This document shows, piece after piece, positions 35,977 through 47,258 of a DNA stretch of 64,000 nt. Origin of the DNA: Vespa crabro. Its lineage: Eukaryota; Arthropoda; Insecta; Hymenoptera; Vespidae. Both the position numbers and the translations under genes were made by a program. Position 1 is the stretch's first letter. Every line of letters starts with the position of its first letter. The stretch is taken from contig NC_060960.1 of the NCBI RefSeq assembly GCF_910589235.1, positions 3,202,839-3,266,838 of the forward strand, read 5' to 3'. Under the pieces are notes generated by a model. It worked only from the letters and a program-made list of their open reading frames with translations, was not told the origin of the DNA and ran no database searches.

Positions 35977-36714
35977 AAAAAGAGCAAAGAGTAGGGAATA
36001 AAAAATATTTGCGTAACGAAATCCTTTGCAATTTTGTGGACAAGGCAGTTGAACGCTTCGGTTTGCATTGCGAAAACAAAATAAAAATTGTCCTCGTTTC
36101 CGGTCTGTATCGTCCACGCACGATCTGTGTATTTTTTTGGAAAGTCCGTGAAATCGATAACCTGATTTACGAAAGTCAATAATTCAACGGGAACGTTCAA
36201 ACAAGCGTGCCGCCACCGGCTTTCCGTGTTTGTTCGTCATCCGCTTGATGGATGATGACCGGGTTCATAGAAGGAACTCAACCGTCAAACGTGTACAATG
36301 GATAATATAACAATGACGACGACAACGACGATGACGACGACTAATTCAGCTATTTCTTCAGTTATATTTTCTTTTTTCCCTTAAGAAATCTTTAAAGAAT
36401 CTTTTAAGAATAAAGAATATTCACAATTAATCAGGACATATCACAGATGAGAAAAGAAAATAAGAAGATTATCGAGTAGATGCAAAGAATCACGAGGACC
36501 GTTTCATCGAAAGCTTTTAAACGAGCGATCGTGCGGACTACCAGGCTGAAAGACACCTGAACACCCTGAACAAGCGATATGACCGGAATAATGGACTCGT
36601 AACGTGGAAAACGTCACGTTCTCAGTGAAGTAGGTAAAACCCAACGGTGACATCGGTCGCTAATCGATGTGCCACACCCAATTCACGATAGATTTCTCAT
36701 GAAATAGAGTATAT
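35977..36714. other. single-copy island, open on both strands
   Basis: At 36000-36240 a minus frame (NVPVELLTFVNQVIDFTDF onward) and a plus frame (ending FFWKVREIDNLIYESQ, then TAA at 36177) are both open for more than 55 codons and both look protein-like. They cannot both be assigned, and neither is recognised. A GACGAC patch lies at about 36314-36342. Confidence 0.4.
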
Positions 36715-36715
36715 G

Positions 36716-36767
<52 letters not shown>

Positions 36768-36813
36768 TGAGAGAGAGAGAGAAAATGAGAGAGAAAGAGA
36801 GAAAGAGAGAAAG
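36715..36813. repeat. (GA)n array, left arm of a purine/pyrimidine pair
   Basis: GA repeats, pure at 36729-36764, then GAAAAT-interrupted. It faces a perfect CT tract 77 bp downstream. Confidence 0.96.
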
Positions 36814-36884
36814 ATACGTGAAAATCGGTCATTAGAGAATAGTTAATGGTATAATCCAATCAATGCCTACATATTCTCGGATCT

Positions 36885-36890
<6 letters not shown>

Positions 36891-36972
<82 letters not shown>
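36891..36972. repeat. perfect (CT)n microsatellite, right arm of the pair
   Basis: Uninterrupted 82-bp CT run. Together with the upstream GA array it forms an inverted repeat around a 77-bp unique loop. Confidence 0.98.
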
Positions 36973-36975
<3 letters not shown>

Positions 36976-38445
36976 CTTCTCTTATTCACTTAAAGATATC
37001 TTCTAGTGAACGTTCCAACTCCAACGTACTTTAACCCTGACTCGTAAAAGTCGATATTCTGGCTAGAGCAGTAAATTCAAAGTACACTACGATCAGCGTA
37101 AGATCGCTGACTCGGAGGAACAAGAAGAAAATGTCTTATAGGTGAGAAGCAAAGAGAACACGGTAAACTGGTAGACTGGTTGCCCGGTAGAGAGAAGAAA
37201 AAGGGGACATAAAGAAGGATTACGTCTTATTCTTTCGTCCATCCAGATGCGTTCCCTTAATCCGACGCTGACATTGATTCGTTTTGGATTAACTCCGGCG
37301 CTAACTTCAAGGCAGCGAGTTCTCGTTTGCGTCACGTCACTACGTAGAAAAATCGATCTTGACGAACGTCTAATTCTACTTTCTCTGTCTCTTTCTCTTT
37401 CTCTTTTTTTTCACGCTTTTTACTCTGTTTTTCTCTTTAATTTCTGTTCTTAGAAAAGACTTTATCGTAAGCTTGAAAGATGAAATCGATTTTGCTCATT
37501 AGCTCATTAAGTTTCGAAAGAAAAATTTTAAAATACCTATTTCCGATTATAAATCGTAGAATTTGTTTCTTCTCAAAGTTGTTTCTCGTACCATTTTAGT
37601 AACGATAAATAAAATTATAAAAAATTATAAAATAGACACTATGGCGGATTTTTTTTTATCGCATTTATACTTAACTCCAATTAAAAAATTGTTCCATCGT
37701 ATTGTGATCGTAGATCGTAAAAATGGAGAAAGAGAAAAAAAGAACAATAAAGAAACTCGAGTACGGAAGTCAATTAAAATAAAAAGACTGGATCGGTTAT
37801 CAACGGAACCATAGGCGCGAGCACGAGTCATACGAAGCGGTGAGTCGTAAACGCAGCTAACTGGAAATGTTGGAAAAGCGCCAAGGATCGAACGCGTGTG
37901 TCTCGCCTGGTGTTCATTGATGCCTTCTGATGTCGCACAAAAGGATTACGAACGGATTTAAGTCGAAAAAGATGTCGCGCGGTTGGATTTATTTCATGCC
38001 TCGTTGAAAAGTTTTTTTGACTTAATAATAAGAAAAAGAATCGTTAATTATCTTATTTATCGTAATTAATCATAAATTCGAGTGAAAAAGTTTTTTAAAG
38101 ATGTTTAATCTTTTCAAAGATTTTTATCTTATCTCCTTAACACAAATATAATACTCTCTAACTAAAGAAAAAAAATATTTAAAATACTTTTTATATTAAA
38201 GATACTCATAAGTAATCAATTATTACAAAGTTAAGTACACATATGTGTAGTATTTTTATTATCATTAATATTATTTTCTAATCAATTCCACATTCATTAT
38301 AATATATAATAATTAATTCTTTATGTTTATGCATCATTTTTATTTTGTTCGATTATTTAATGGCTTATATCATGGGTTTCCTTCGTATCTATTTTCAATT
38401 TTCCATCAATGACTAACATTCATAATAATAACATTTATATAAATA
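36973..38445. other. single-copy DNA
   Basis: Mixed composition, with CpG-bearing patches at 37240-37370 and 37800-37930, otherwise AT-rich. No gene recognised. Confidence 0.55.
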
Positions 38446-38473
38446 TCTACTTGTAATCTATATTACAAGTAGA
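38446..38473. repeat. perfect inverted repeat (12-bp arms, 4-nt loop)
   Basis: TCTACTTGTAAT (38446-38457) and ATTACAAGTAGA (38462-38473) flank CTAT. Pairing continues imperfectly outward for several more bases on each side. Confidence 0.88.
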
Positions 38474-39824
38474 CATTTAATATAGATTAGTTTACTTTAA
38501 AGAATTTTTAATATGAGATAGAAGATAGGGAAAATTTAATGTTAACGAATGATGTCAATGACAATGGTTATGATGATAAGGAAGATGATGTGAATAATGA
38601 TCGATGAGTTCATTTGAATTCGATAGATGATTAGACAGGTGGAGATTAGCTGCGTCATACCTAGTATTATAGTTGAGTTAGATACATCATCGACGGGTTC
38701 ATCGATTACCAGATTTGCTGTAGGTAACGATTCAAAGCTCGTCGACATATTGGTACTCTACAAATGCGTTTCTAGTCACTCATGCGCAAGCATAAGGATA
38801 CGAAGGTAGATGAATTCTGTCAATGATCAAAGAATAGCATCAGTTCAATTAAACGTGATAGTCTATTTCTGTTATAAAAATAAATGCATGATAATGAAGA
38901 TATATAAATGTAAAAAAGAAGGAAATAGGTATTACAAATATTTATTGATATTTATAAAAAAGACAGTCCTTAAATCCTTTTCGAAGATTCTTTAGAAGGA
39001 ATACAGGTTCGATAACTTATTCTCTATAAATAATAACAATTTTATTTTTCTTCGTTTATTTTTTGATCGCTAATATCAACAGATAACTTTCTACGTTACA
39101 ACTTTAAAAATGTTATATCTTCGCTTTAGCTGTACAAACTGTGTTGAAAGTTATTAACATCTCATGGAAAACTATAAGTTCGGAAGCTTCTTATCAAGGT
39201 TACCTTAGCTCTTTGAACCTTTTCCCGCTTCGTTACGGAGAAGAGTATCTCAAAACTTTCCACGCGTACTACGTGTTTCTCACGAAGCGTTGATCAATAT
39301 AAACGTAAGGAGAAACTTCGTTTGAACAAGGTTCCTCTGTTTCGTAAAATACATCCATTATGTTAACCATACAATAGTAACTTCTTCCTTTCGTATTTAC
39401 TCTGAAACAACGAAAATCATTGGGTTTGCTAAACAGATAGCTCAATAAATAGAAAACATTTTACGGCAAATAAAATAAAGGAATCTTCTAAACGAAATTT
39501 ACGAAGTTAATTTTGGCCATTTTTTATCTCATTTTCTCGATTGATAACACGCGGCAAATCTTCCAGCAATTGAACACGCTTAGATGATCCCCTATTAATG
39601 CTGATAAATTCTCAGCCAGTTCGATCAGGAAATTCTGACTTAACATCGGCGGGAAATCTCGCTTAATATAATCTCCTTATTAGCCGCCTAGCTCCATTTC
39701 CGTTTTCACCGTTTCCAAGCTAGGACTTAATTTCTCACCCTATTCAATGTCTAAAGGGATCTTCCAGCTGATTCATTCCTGGCACTTTCGTTTGCTAAGT
39801 CATTCGATCCACTGAGAAGCGCGT
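38474..39824. other. single-copy DNA
   Basis: No gene recognised. The stretch 39540-39820 is free of simple repeats, more GC-rich and dense in short homeodomain-like and E-box-like words (CAGCTG at about 39767). It could be regulatory, but that is speculative. Confidence 0.5.
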
Positions 39825-39828
39825 TTAA

Positions 39829-40318
39829 CACGTTGACTATCCCAATGGTCACGTATGACCATACCCCACTATTTCGAAATTAATTACTGTAAGTCAAGTC
39901 CCGCCGAATAAAAAATCTTAAATAATGCAAATAATTAGACGACAGTTTAAAAAATTCATTATGCAACAATTAATAATTATTATATATTAACTATTATCTT
40001 TTCTACTAAAATTAAAATAATAAAATCATGAACGATGCAAATTTTTATTTATGTGTATATGAAATATGTATGTAATATGTAAAAATATGTAAATAATATA
40101 TAAAATGTTCATGTATAGGTAAATAATTTTTTCGAATATTAATAACCAAATAAAACTCATCTTTGCTAATTTAGAAGTTAATAAAAACAATATAAATAAA
40201 AGTGGAACTTTATTATATAGGATTAGTTTATTTGTACGATTTTGTATATTTGTCCTACTAAAAATTTAGCAATTTAATCGACTAAAGAGTTATTAAAAAT
40301 TACATGGTAATTAACGTG
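39829..40318. mobile_element. piggyBac-like non-autonomous element (MITE), TTAA-flanked
   Basis: The left end reads CACGTTGACTATCCC and the right end, reverse-complemented, CACGTTAATTACCA. Each is bordered outside by TTAA (39825-39828 and 40319-40322). PiggyBac-superfamily elements insert at TTAA, duplicate it, and have short ends starting with C, so the combination fits. The 490-bp body has no transposase frame. Just inside the left end, ATGGTCA-CGTA-TGACCAT (39845-39862) is a perfect subterminal inverted repeat. Terminal identity beyond about 6-13 bases is low, suggesting an old copy. An accidental TTAA pair in AT-rich DNA is the main alternative. Confidence 0.5.
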
Positions 40319-40347
40319 TTAACATTGAAAATCGAAATTAAGTTAAG

Positions 40348-40385
40348 TATATATATATATATATATCTATCTATCTATCTATCTA
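40348..40385. repeat. compound (TA)n(CTAT)n
   Basis: TA run followed by five CTAT units, 26 bp outside the piggyBac-like element. Confidence 0.96.
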
Positions 40386-41041
40386 CCTTCTATTTTTCTT
40401 TTCTTTTTATTTTCTTTACATTCTAAAACTTTCAAAACAGTTGTGTAATCGATTTAAAAAATGTAGAGTATTTTCAATCTCGACTTTTATCACAGTAACC
40501 ACCAGCATCGTCGCACTTTGGCTTTCATTCTCTTTCAAATAAAATAGAAATTACTACGAAGAGAAAGAGAAAGAGATGGAGGGAGAGCAACGTATATTTC
40601 TCACGGTTTGGGGTGTAGTCCAGCCCACCCGTATTCATCGACCTGTAAAGCTCGATAAGGCCCACACCCTACGATAAGGTTGGCTAGGCCCTCTAGCTTT
40701 TCGTCTTACGAAAGAAAAAAAATAAAGAAAGAGAGAGAGAGAAAGAGAGGAAGAGAGGATAACGTGGTTTATCGCTAACTCTTTTAAATCGATTTCTCAA
40801 GAAGACCTCAACCAAAAACACTCGAGCCACTTATTATTCGACTACTTGATATTTTTGCTCGGGAAAATTTTGAAAGCTTTTAGAATTCATTAAACATCGA
40901 ACTCGTCCTTATATATAGGCCTGCTCTACGAAATGCGGCTACTGGTTTGTTGCTGTAAAATCAATATCACTCCATACACACCCTTCTCTCTTTCTCTTTC
41001 ACTCGCACGTTCGAGGCTCTCCCTCTTCGTCATTCCGCTTC
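40386..41041. other. single-copy spacer with small GA tracts
   Basis: GA tracts at 40559-40585 and 40730-40758. A CpG-bearing segment lies at 40600-40720. No gene recognised. Confidence 0.55.
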
Positions 41042-41053
41042 ACACTCTCTCTC

Positions 41054-41090
<37 letters not shown>

Positions 41091-41117
41091 CTCTGTCTGT
41101 CTCTCTTTCTCTTTATT
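41042..41117. repeat. (CT)n array
   Basis: CT repeats with CCTC and CTGT interruptions. Confidence 0.95.
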
Positions 41118-42295
41118 GTTTTTTTCTCTTATACCAACAGTTAGTCTCAAAAGATATCAATTCGAAGCTATATTATCTATGTTTATATTTATCACATTAT
41201 ATTATGGTGTTACGTTCAAGGAGTTCTCCTTTACAAATATTAAGAAAACACGAGATGATCGAACAAGAAAGGACTTATTGAAATAATATTATTTGTGAAA
41301 AAAAAAGAAATAATAAAACGGACTCTATTCCCATTCATTCAATTTTGTTATTTTCATTTTAATTATTTATCGTCGATAAATCCAAGTGAAATCACGTGAT
41401 ACGAATGTTACAAATATTATTGCTGTAACATTTATCGTAATTCCAATTGAAAAAAGAACTCAACTCAAAAAGATTTTCATCGAAAGCGATCGGGAAGGAT
41501 ATCACGGGCTCTCTAATTCTGAGAATTACAGCGAGACAATTTTGGTGGGTAAGTGGTAAATGAGGGTAGAATAAAAAAAAAAAAAAAGAAAAAAAGAAAA
41601 GAAAAAAAAGAAGAAAATGAAGCGTAACGATCGAGCTCTCTTTGACAAGAAAACTGCATTAAGAGTACTCGAAGTAACTGCTGCCATGGTCGTAAAAAGT
41701 TTGGGATTGTTCTAAGGCCCTTTCGTAGAAAGCAAAAGCGAGGTGAAGATATACAATAGAATCGGAATACAGATTGATAAATAATACAACTAATTTATTT
41801 GCTATTGATGTCGTTTGTAAAATATTTTAGAATATTTTAATTGTTCATTTCTCTTGTTCGTTTCACTTAATTCACATCTTTATCGGTTATTTATCTCTTT
41901 TTCATTTTTCATTTTGTTACATTATACCTAATTTATATTTCTTAATTTATCGATTGTAAACAGTAGAAGTAGAAAGTTCTCCACCCAAATAACTGAACGA
42001 TATACAACCATTTACTCGCAATTTTAAGAGCATATCTTTTGAAGGAATATCTTCAATATTTAAATTCGTCCCTTAACATCGAGAGAACCGAAAAGTTTTC
42101 GAAGTAACGGCCTCGGAAGTTGAACGAGCAAAATACATATATTTCGAGGAAGAATGCACTTAAGCCTCGCATATTTTCTTCCGCGACGTAAGCTGGTAGA
42201 TGCTCGTGAATTTTTGAATATTCAGTATATATGTATATGTATACATAGATCATACATAGGCCATATGCGAACGCGTAGACGAGGAATGAGGTTGA
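41118..42295. other. AT-rich single-copy spacer
   Basis: Contains an A/AAAG tract at about 41571-41617. No gene features. Confidence 0.6.
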
Positions 42296-42298
42296 AAG

Positions 42299-42342
<44 letters not shown>

Positions 42343-42348
42343 AAAAGA
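42296..42348. repeat. (GA)n microsatellite
   Basis: GA run, pure at 42305-42339. A short AGT triplet run follows at about 42376-42390. Confidence 0.97.
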
Positions 42349-44470
42349 CAAAGAAGTATTACATAAGAATAATACTAGTAGTAGTAGTAAAAATAGTACA
42401 ATAGCATCGAATCCGTTGACAACTAGCATGAAATTGATGGCGACCCAAACATATTGAAATTTATATAGCTTGTTTGCCGCTGCTCTCGAGATATTCTCCC
42501 TCTTTCATTCAACCTCTCTCCCCTTGCTTGCCATCAACTCTCCTTTTTATCTTTCTTTTTCTCTATTTCTACCCGTATCGTTGGTGAACGACCAGAATAA
42601 CTTTTCTCCAATTTTCCATTCCTCATATCGATTAGTTACGTTACTGAAAAACGAATTTCGTTAACTCTCATTCCACATACTTCTGGCTAAAACTTTTCGA
42701 GAAAAAGAAATAAAACATACACACAGACACATTTCGAATTATCGAACGTGTGGGAATTTTCTAATATTAAAATTAAAACAGATAAATATAGGGAAACGTG
42801 AAGGAAATAGAAAAATAAAGATTTATTTGTTGAAGGAAAAAAATCAACTACTAAAGCTTGGTCTATGCTCTCGCATATTTCGTTAATTAGCATCTCTTTT
42901 ATAATAATGTTGTTTAAAACGATACAATCGAAAATGTTTGAAAATGTTTATAGTGCTGGAAGGTAGAAACAAAGAATAAAAATATTTTTGTATAAGAATA
43001 GAATTCTTTTACTCGTGATGTGCTCCGATCGTCGCCATCGGCAACGAATATCAACTCGCTTGATATAAATTCGAATACGATCTTATCATATGAACTTTTT
43101 ATATATTCTTTGCTTATTTTCTGTCCCATGACATTTGACTTTTCGTAAATTGACAAATTGCATATTTAACTTGCTAAAAAACGTGCAGTAACATTTGTAA
43201 TTCTTAAAAATGTTATTGCATCCTGGTTTATTTGGAAAATTGTAATTCTATTCATCGTAATGTTTAAATATCTCCTATGTTTTTCATCATCAGTATCTCA
43301 TTAATAATGTTCGTTTAATGAAAGTTGCTCATTAATAATCAATCATGTATTACAGTTCCATCGTTAATTTTCATATATTTTTTATTATTATTCGACTGTC
43401 CACTTTTATCTACTCATTAGATTAATATGAGTATGAATAATATATTTTATTTCACATTCATCATTTTTTCTTTTATAAGTAAACAAAGATAATATTACAT
43501 AATAACAAAAAAGGAAACTCCCGTTGTAATAATTAAACCTTTAAAATTCAGGCATTAAAAAATTATGCTTGCTATTAGACATAAGATTATTTTACATTAC
43601 ATGTAAAATGTAAAAAATAATAAAAATGATACTTCAGTTATCGTATGTAAAGAAATAAAAAAAAAGAAAGGTGACAATTAATGATAAAGCCACTGTTAAT
43701 GGAGACAATTAAATTAATTTATTAATTTTATTGATCTAATTATAACATTAGCTTTGAAAGGAGCTCACAGTTCTCTGTCTCTTTCTCTTTCTCCACTCTC
43801 TTTAAAGATGTGTAGACAATTTTTTTCATATCTCTTAACTCCCTTTTTCGCAACTCCATTATTATACTTAAATATCGAAGATCATGATGATATATAAATA
43901 TATATAATTATGTTTTAATAATAAAATAATAATTAAAGATGAAGAAAGAAAACTAAAAGACAAATTTGTTTAACTATTATTCTTTACTTTCTATACTTTC
44001 TTTGAAATTTTGTTATCATTTCTTTTAGTGAAATTACGATAAATTCTGTTTTTCTTAAAACTGGTTTGTATAGATAAATCGATTAAAGTATAATGCATTA
44101 ATTGCACGATTCTTCGTCAGTGATTTATTTACTTCATATCTTTAAACATTTTAATAACGATATAGTTACACTCTTTCCTTTCATTCCTGATATTAAAACA
44201 CAACATCTTAACTTCACCGGTTAGTTCTTTCCTTTTTTTTTACTCTTTTTCTTTTTCTTTTTTACTTCCTTTCTTTCAAAGCAAGAAATAAAGAGAAGGA
44301 AAGAGATGCTCATCGTCAAATTTCGCAGTACGTGAAAAGCGTCGAATTATACAAGCGCGTAGGTCGCGGCAAAGCTCGACAAAATTGCAACATGGCCTCT
44401 TAACCTTCCGTGTCAACTACGTTTATTAGATCAAGGAGTTGAATTCACTGAGGGCACATCCAAGAGAAAC

Positions 44471-44474
<4 letters not shown>
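42349..44474. other. long AT-rich stretch nearly free of arrays
   Basis: About 2.1 kb of AT-rich sequence with few simple repeats, unlike its surroundings. No gene, RNA or transposon ends are recognised. Confidence 0.55.

Positions 44475-44524
<50 letters not shown>
44475..44524. repeat. (GA)n microsatellite
   Basis: Uninterrupted GA run of about 46 bp. Confidence 0.98.
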
Positions 44525-44526
<2 letters not shown>

Positions 44527-45223
44527 AAGTAGTACTAACAGACTTGAGGATTATGCTGTTCTTTCGTCTAATAGAGACGGTAAAAAAATCATCAGCAATC
44601 CAATATTTTCGTACACATCTTTATACATTTAACATATATACAGGATAATTCATAATTTTTCTATGTCATTATATTTCCTAAATTATTTGTTATTTGAAAA
44701 AATATTTCAAATAAAGCTAATATTATTATATGGAACTTCGTACTTGCGTATATGCATACAGAATGAATTCCAAATAGAAACACCAAAATATATCTTTGAC
44801 AGATTTCTTATAATTAAAATAATAAAATATTTCCTGTAGCGAAGTTTAAAATGTTCGAATCGAAGTAAAAAAAAAAAAGAAAAGGAAAGGAAATTCCTAG
44901 AAGAAATCTTTTCCAAGCAAAAAATTTTCTTCCACCTTCATCAACAAGATTTAAATACATAAATGTGTATAAAACGACTAAAAACAGCCATGTTGGTATG
45001 CTTGCCCAGTCGTGGGCACGAGCGCACGCTCACTGAATGTGGCTTTTATTTAAACGCTAACGAGGCAAAATTTGCGAGCGCTTAATCCTGGATTTCAAAC
45101 GAGTTTCGATTTTAAACGCAACCAGCCGAGCAATGCGCGAATACTCGGAAAACGTATTAAAATCAACTTTTTCCCCTTGTACGGCTCTTTTTATAAATAA
45201 ATGTATCTATGCATATGTGTTTG

Positions 45224-45232
<9 letters not shown>
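44525..45232. other. single-copy DNA with a GC-richer island
   Basis: The stretch 44985-45135 is CpG-bearing and contains a 6-bp hairpin (TGCCCA-GTCG-TGGGCA, 45003-45018). It ends at the TA array that borders the mobile element. No gene is recognised. Confidence 0.5.
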
Positions 45233-45274
<42 letters not shown>

Positions 45275-45287
45275 GTGTATATATATA
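45233..45287. repeat. (TA)n/(TG) array flanking the long-TIR element
   Basis: TA repeats ending TGTATATATATA directly against the left terminus. A matching TGTATGTATATA abuts the right terminus. These could be a 12-bp target duplication with one mismatch, or simply pre-existing microsatellite. Confidence 0.9.
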
Positions 45288-45642
45288 CTGGGTGTCCCGT
45301 TTATCTGAAAAAATTGGTATATCTCATGAGGGATTGAACCTCACAATTTTTTTCAGAATATTTTGGTATGAAGCAGTACAAAATATGATGATAATTTTTA
45401 TGTAGATCAAACGGAGGGAAAATATCAAAGTCAAATTCACTTTGTTTAATGAAACTAATGTATATTTTTCTTTGCACAGATCGACAGCATTTAGTCAAAT
45501 GAATTCAACAACGAACCATAGGAAGTTGATTATTATTATATCATAAAATGTTATAAATTATATTATAAATGTGAGAGTTTCTTAGCAATAAAAATACCTA
45601 TCGCTGGGTGACGTCTGTTAGACTGCATATAGTAAACAAAGG
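45288..45642 (+). repeat. left inverted arm of the long-TIR element
   Basis: Homologous in reverse orientation to 47259-47590. The near end contains GAGG-GATTGAA-CCTC, a small hairpin also kept in the right arm. At 45632-45642, GTAAACAAAGG also pairs with CCTTTGTTTAC at about 45718-45728 inside the same half, giving a nested hairpin. Confidence 0.8.
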
Positions 45643-46004
45643 TCAAACTTCTTAGAAAATGAATTACATTTACATAGAGCAGTAGTTCAAGATACATAAA
45701 GTAAGATAAGAAGTTTGTCCTTTGTTTACAATATTATAATGAATTATAGATAATATTGTACATTATTACATTAAATACCATTATATTATATTTCATTACA
45801 TTGCATTGTATTGCATTATATTGCATTATATTACAGTGCAACTCATATGATACAGTTAATAATTATATAATTATAAAATACAATGTAATTATTATATATT
45901 ACGAATATAAATGAAAATAAAAATGCTAAAAGTAAAAAAGAAATCAGATGTGTTGTTCATTAAATACTACCATTATTATCCTTATTCAAAGAATTCGCAG
46001 GTAA

Positions 46005-46865
46005 ATTATACTCTCCTGCTGAAATTATCAAATGCTAGAAAGCGAGAAAATTTTTCTCGCAAATCGAGATTTGTAACAGGATCACATAATATCAAAAGAG
46101 ATAGCATATTTCAAATATGCCACCTCCACATAAGTTACATTCGCCTGTTTAAAAATTCAAATTCTAGAGAACGCGAAAATTTTTCCCGCTAATCGAGACT
46201 TGTAACAAGCTCACATGATATTCAAAGAGATGACACACTTAATAGCGCGACCTTCTAATAAGTTATATTCTTCAGTTTAAAAATTCAAATTTTGGAGAGC
46301 GTGAAAATTTTACCCACAAATCGAGATTTATAATTGGATCGCATAATTCACGAAGAGGTAGTTCGCTCAATGGTGCCACCTCCTGTTAAGTTACATTCTC
46401 CTATTTAAAAATTCAAATTCTGGAAAGCGCAAAAATTTTTGCAATAAATCAAGATTTGTAACAGGATCACATAACGTACGAGGAAGTGACACGCCCAAAT
46501 GTGCCACTTCCTGATAAGTTACATTCTCCTATTTAAAAATTCAAATTCTGAAAAGCAAAAATTTTTTCCAGTAAATCAAGATTTGTAACAGAATCACATG
46601 ATATCCAAAGAGATGGCACCTATGGTGGATATTGATAGTGATCAAGTAGCCATGACGACTTATGGTAAGTTATTCATTCCTGTTCAAAAATTTTAATTTT
46701 AGGAAGCGTGAAAATTTCTCCCACAAGTCGTGATTTTTATCCAACTTAGATGATATATGAAGTGGTGGCATGATAAACCATCTCGAAACTATTACTTAGT
46801 TATGTTCTTATATTCAAAATTTCAAATTCTGAATAACGCGAAATTTGTTCCCTCTTTGGACTCGA
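46005..46865 (+). repeat. 128-bp minisatellite, about seven diverged copies
   Basis: The anchor ATTCAAATT recurs at 46155, 46283, 46411 and 46539, exactly 128 bp apart. An earlier copy (CTAG at 46035) is spaced 129 bp, and later copies near 46690 and 46819 are spaced about 151 and 129 bp, the longer one carrying an insertion. Each unit has GCGAAAATTTTT(C)CCGC-like sequence; in the first copy it is a perfect 9-bp palindrome (46042-46060). Identity is highest among the central copies. Confidence 0.88.
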
Positions 46866-46986
46866 TTTCCTAGAAAATTTTTCATTATATCTGAAATTCG
46901 TATTAAAAAGGGCTAATCTTTAAATAAGGTGCATAATGATAGGATTTAATGAAGAACATATTAGGTTTGTTTGATATGATGCATTT

Positions 46987-47028
46987 TTATTTTCATTTTT
47001 ATTTTCATTTTTATTTTCATTTTTATTC
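46987..47028. repeat. (CATTTTTATTTT)n short array
   Basis: About 3.5 copies of a 12-bp T-rich unit between the 128-bp array and the right arm. Confidence 0.9.
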
Positions 47029-47080
47029 GTAATACATTGACAAATACAAGTGCATTATTTAATAATTACAAATAGTTAAT

Positions 47081-47175
47081 ACAATATAATAAAATATAAT
47101 ACAATATAACGAAATATAATACAATATAATTCAATATAATACGATATAATGCGATATATTAATATATAATATAGT
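47081..47175. repeat. degenerate (ATATAATACA)n array
   Basis: Roughly ten-base AT-rich units varying around AATATAATAC. The complement of similar units occurs at 45776-45840, so the repeats are part of the inverted-arm symmetry. Confidence 0.8.
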
Positions 47176-47258
47176 ACAATATAATACTGCTGTAAATTAA
47201 AGACGATTTTCTTGTCTATTTTTATTCTTCGAAATATCTTCATTGACGAAATATTTTT

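Noticed and set aside
35990..36240. Protein-like frames on both strands
   Set aside because: Each looks plausible alone, but opposite-strand exons at the same place are unlikely; it shows that low-stop patches mimic coding here.
46005..46865. CRISPR-like array
   Set aside because: Repeats are 128 bp, contiguous and diverged with no unique spacers, in an evidently eukaryotic sequence.
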